Assembly: GCA_900539455.1 (NCBI GenBank)
Contig: UQCD01000005.1
Location: forward strand, 1 to 64,000
Source: an uncultured Eubacteriales bacterium
GTDB lineage: Bacteria; Bacillota; Clostridia; Lachnospirales; Lachnospiraceae
DNA: 64,000 nucleotides
Direction of reading: 5' to 3'
Under the pieces are notes generated by a model, which searched no databases, was not told the origin of the DNA, and worked only from the letters and a program-made list of their open reading frames with translations. Shown piece by piece: positions 61,469-64,000 of this stretch. The translations under genes and the position numbers were made by a program. Position 1 is the stretch's first letter; the number at the start of each line of letters is the position of its first letter.

Positions 61469-62177
61469 TCTTATCTAAAAATATCCTGTATTTCCTTATG
61501 TTTTCTTTTAAGACAAAATAGTCTGTAAATTTATATTCTCCGTCAACATATATTTGTATTTGCCATTTCCCTAAGGCATACTTAGGCGCTAGCTTTGAAA
61601 TTTTGTTATCAACTGCCACCTCCCAGCTTTGATTTTCATTATCAGCCTGCTCTAATGGAATTTCTTCAAAACGAAATAGTCTTCCGTCTGGCTGGTAACA
61701 CATAAATGTTAAGCTATGTGTTCCAAATAAATTTTCTAAAATTAATATGTATTCCATATCTATTTGTCTGTCATAAATTAACTCTGCATCATTATCTAAT
61801 TGTAAAACACTCCATAGTAGTTGGGATTTTTTAAATGAACATTGCCACCTATTTAATATTCCATGTTTATCAATTACTATTTCTTTATTTTCTACCATAT
61901 ACTCGTTTATATATGCTTTATCAATATTTATATACGGAACCGACCATACTTCACCATTTTCATCAGGTACATATCTACACGCCTTAGGATCGTTTAATCT
62001 TATAATATCATTTATGACAAATTTATACCGTTTTATTTTTCTATTACTATTGTATAACCAGCAATCCTCCTTTTCATTGTGCTGCATCATTAAAAATACA
62101 ATTTTGTTGTTATCATCTACTACCATAATTTTAACATTTTCTACTCCTAAAAAATGTTGATTAAATCTTATTTCCAT
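61461..62177 (-). CDS. E-set (CBM48-like) protein of glycosylation module B
   Basis: A 238-residue soluble protein, the counterpart of 25693-26358. The first part (about residues 1-90) has KRYKFVINDIIRLNDPKACR and VPDENGEVWSV, resembling a CBM48 E-set domain. The second part has LTFMCYQPDGRLFRFEE near 158 and WQIQIYVDGEYKFTDYF near 208. Its start overlaps the glycosyltransferase end by 17 bases. No catalytic motif is seen. I infer a scaffold or glycan-binding partner of the transferase; it could also be a specificity subunit for the acceptor. Confidence 0.75.
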   Translation of the reverse strand: MEIRFNQHFLGVENVKIMVVDDNNKIVFLMMQHNEKEDCWLYNSNRKIKRYKFVINDIIRLNDPKACRYVPDENGEVWSVPYINIDKAYINEYMVENKEIVIDKHGILNRWQCSFKKSQLLWSVLQLDNDAELIYDRQIDMEYILILENLFGTHSLTFMCYQPDGRLFRFEEIPLEQADNENQSWEVAVDNKISKLAPKYALGKWQIQIYVDGEYKFTDYFVLKENIRKYRIFLDKRI

Positions 62178-63273
62178 TTATTAACTCCTCCATACTAATC
62201 ATATAAAGCATTGCCATTTTCTGTGCTGTAAACTTCTTTACATTAGACAATAGAATACACTGCTGTTGTTCTAAAATTTTGCTATCTTCATTAATAAATT
62301 GCTGTAGCATTTTTTCAAGTTGACCCTTTTCATAAGGATTATAGGTATACTTATAATCACTAAGTATCTCTGCTAGTCCGCCATTGTTGGAGCTGACTAC
62401 CATAAGTCCTCTTTCCATTGCCTCTAAGGCAATGTAGCCAAAGGGTTCATATAATGAAGGAATTATCAGTGCGTCTATGGAAGCAAAAAAGCTTTCCTTT
62501 CTTTTTCCTACACACCAGCCACAAAATTCTACTTTGTCTGATATTTGCTCTTTTTCAATATACGCAAGTATTTGAGCTATATAGTCACTATTATTTTTAG
62601 GACAGGCTATTTTTATAATAACATCAAGGTTTTTTATCTCCTCTAAGCACTCAATTATGCCCTTTCGATAATCTGTCCGTCCAATGTAGCCAAATACTTT
62701 TCTGCTTTTCTTGTAATTGTAATTAATATCTGCATTTTCATTAATAGTAATTCCATTATGAATAACTTTAATTTTATCCTTGTATTGAGGATACATTTTT
62801 ATCAGCCTGTCCTGCTCTGCATATGAAACGCATATTAAAAGGCTGGATAAATCACATAATCTCTCAAATTTTTCCCTAACATCATCATTGCCTCCAAATG
62901 GGTCATCCTCTGGTGGGGGTTCTGGTATCGGAACTGAATGAATAACATAAACTATTTTCTTATCTTTTATAATATCCTCAGTAAGCAGTGGTGCAAATTC
63001 ATAAAACTGAACAACTATAACTTTACACCTTAGCTTAGATAATTTATACATTTCATTACTATTTAATACAAGTATATCCTTCTCTTCCAAAAAATCTGCT
63101 GCCCTGACATCCTCCTCTGGTTCTCCTAAATTCACATATACAAATCCTGTACGGTCATTTCTATACCTATATATTTGATTCATATATGTTCCTGCACCTC
63201 CTATTAAGCGTTTTCCAAGCTCATTTGCAAGATGCACTACTTCATAATTATTTGTAAAATTTAAATCAAACAT
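62161..63273 (-). CDS. GT-B glycosyltransferase (GT4/GT5-like), module B
   Basis: A 370-residue paralogue of the enzyme at 26355-27458. The N-terminus YEVVHLANELGKRLIGGAGTY, the middle KVIHNGITINENADINYNYK and FGYIGRTDYRKGIIECLEEIK, and the donor-site EX7E motif EPFGYIALE near residue 280 with NNGGLAEIL match it in order. It is cytoplasmic, with no membrane helix. It overlaps the small gene by 13 bases, exactly as in module A, and the E-set gene by 17. The downstream Ser/Thr/Ala-rich protein is the likely acceptor. The sugar donor and linkage are unknown. Confidence 0.9.
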   Translation of the reverse strand: MFDLNFTNNYEVVHLANELGKRLIGGAGTYMNQIYRYRNDRTGFVYVNLGEPEEDVRAADFLEEKDILVLNSNEMYKLSKLRCKVIVVQFYEFAPLLTEDIIKDKKIVYVIHSVPIPEPPPEDDPFGGNDDVREKFERLCDLSSLLICVSYAEQDRLIKMYPQYKDKIKVIHNGITINENADINYNYKKSRKVFGYIGRTDYRKGIIECLEEIKNLDVIIKIACPKNNSDYIAQILAYIEKEQISDKVEFCGWCVGKRKESFFASIDALIIPSLYEPFGYIALEAMERGLMVVSSNNGGLAEILSDYKYTYNPYEKGQLEKMLQQFINEDSKILEQQQCILLSNVKKFTAQKMAMLYMISMEELINGNKI

Positions 63274-63503
63274 ATATCCTTTTCATCCCCCAATACTATA
63301 TTATCTCTTCTCAAGATACTCTCATCCTCTGTTGTTTCACAAGCAACAAACGCCACTGGTAACACATTAATATCCGGAAAATCACATTGCTCCCAGAAAT
63401 CCAAAATAAAAAAACCTTTTTCTACAATGTCTGCATCTCTTGCAGCAATCACTAACTTATTTTTAATCCTAAAGATAGTGCTTTTATCTATATGTAGCTT
63501 CAT
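63261..63503 (-). CDS. Small conserved partner protein of glycosylation module B
   Basis: The start MKLHIDKSTIFRIKNK has AAAGGAGG upstream; 80 residues. Like the 85-residue protein at 27446-27703 it has FFILDFWEQC, FPDINVLPVAFVAC, DNIVLG and the terminal ICLI. It is the first gene of cluster B. The closing 13 bases overlap the glycosyltransferase start. In the 260-base gap upstream I see AT-rich sequence and no riboswitch, unlike cluster A. Confidence 0.8.
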   Translation of the reverse strand: MKLHIDKSTIFRIKNKLVIAARDADIVEKGFFILDFWEQCDFPDINVLPVAFVACETTEDESILRRDNIVLGDEKDICLI

Positions 63504-63670
63504 AACATCCTCCTTTTGTCCCAAAATATATATGTAAATTCATTGTACAACAAAAAATATCATAATTCAACACTTTATTAAACTATTATGTTACAAAATT
63601 TTACCCCACCTATTATATGCCATAATTTAGTTTCAATAAGTTGGAGTTTAAGTATTTTCCTCGCTATTAT

Positions 63671-63746
63671 ATAAAAATGTCAGGCAAGGTAGACATAAAT
63701 ACCTATAATATTCCTATAAATATTAATGTCTGCCTTGCCTGACATT
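63671..63746 (-). terminator. Terminator of the partial gene at the right edge (AATGTCAG type)
   Basis: Leftward, AATGTCAGGCAAGG pairs with CCTTGCCTGACATT, then TTTTTATA. It shares its closing stem with the hairpins at 20351-20429 and 51689-51764. Confidence 0.8.
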
Positions 63747-63784
63747 ATTTAAAACCAAGTATTCTCTGTATGGTCTATTATCTC

Positions 63785-64000
63785 CTACTTCTCCACAAAG
63801 GTACTAATTATATCATCTGCCTGATTTACATATCCGTCATACAGCTCTGTATTTGCCACAAAGGTAATAACAAACATTGACTTTGCTCCCTTGATTATCA
63901 TTTGATAACCTGTATAGCTAAAGTCCTCTGCTTCCATTTTGTACCGAATAACCTTACCCTCTAGGCCATTAACAGTTATATCACCTATACCTGTTATGCT
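63785..64000 (-). CDS. C-terminal part of an unknown protein, cut by the window
   Basis: Seventy-one codons plus stop, open to the window edge, read GIGDITVNGLEGKVIRYKME, then YQMIIKGAKSMFVITFVANT and end ADDIISTFVEK. The beta-strand pattern with a final helix and ISTF resembles the C-terminus of DUF1795/PsbP-like small lipoproteins common in Clostridia. The start and any signal peptide lie outside the window. Confidence 0.7.
   Translation of the reverse strand, partial: SITGIGDITVNGLEGKVIRYKMEAEDFSYTGYQMIIKGAKSMFVITFVANTELYDGYVNQADDIISTFVEK

Overview
The window reads as chromosome of a low-GC, endospore-forming member of the Clostridia, most likely a Lachnospiraceae-type gut anaerobe. The support is an AT-rich sequence with strong AGGAGG-type ribosome binding sites, sporulation and germination genes (SpoIID, SpoIIQ, CotH, SpoIIR, a SPOCS-LysM coat-type protein, GerA/GerB proteins), a fermentative AdhE behind a probable Rex site, a T-box before a eukaryote-like IleRS, and three cyclic-di-GMP-I (GEMM-I) riboswitches. 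Both ends cut genes: a GH13 amylase at the left and a small C-terminal fragment at the right.

Layout. 0-5.3 kb: an alpha-amylase fragment, a small membrane protein, and a c-di-GMP-riboswitch operon encoding a small secreted peptide plus an FtsX/MacB-type ABC transporter; this operon lies between two copies of an unexplained structured repeat. 5.4-14 kb: adhE, an HAD phosphatase, a GGDEF/EAL phosphodiesterase, tRNA-Phe, a lipoprotein relic and two MATE exporters. 14-18 kb: SpoIIQ-like, CotH-like and SpoIID-like genes, where the SpoIID catalytic Glu is Gln. 17.7-25.4 kb: glgP, ileS with its T-box, a membrane-anchored hypothetical and plsC. 25.5-30.3 kb: cluster A, a c-di-GMP-riboswitch operon with a heptad Ser/Thr-repeat protein, a membrane HExxH protein, a small protein, a glycosyltransferase and an E-set protein. 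30.4-43.2 kb: housekeeping and germination genes (pncB, truA, ispE, gerA/gerB, ABC-2 transporter, nfo, thrH-like). 43.4-45.4 kb: a riboswitch-controlled secreted transglutaminase. 45.4-53.2 kb: a lasso-peptide cluster. 53.4-55.8 kb: spoIIR and SPOCS-LysM. 55.9-63.5 kb: cluster B, with paralogues of the cluster A trio, a Ser/Thr/Ala-rich lysozyme-like protein and an alternating tandem array of lipoproteins.

How the genes work together. Three results stand out. First, a complete lasso peptide (class I RiPP) locus of the paeninodin type: RRE protein B1, ABC exporter, two-component system, cyclase C, a 50-residue precursor at 51481-51633, an HPr-kinase-like enzyme and the B2 leader peptidase. The precursor ends in Ser, the residue phosphorylated in paeninodin. 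Second, two paralogous three-gene modules (small protein, GT-B glycosyltransferase, E-set protein), each joined by the same 13-base overlap and each beside a long Ser/Thr-rich protein that has no Sec signal. I infer a dedicated protein O-glycosylation system, possibly for spore-surface or non-Sec-exported proteins; I do not recognise it as a described system. Third, c-di-GMP riboswitches on three separate secretion or surface operons, with a probable c-di-GMP phosphodiesterase in the same window, suggest one local regulon.

All functions are read from motifs and gene context by eye. No database search or folding program was run, so RNA structures and promoters are pattern matches.
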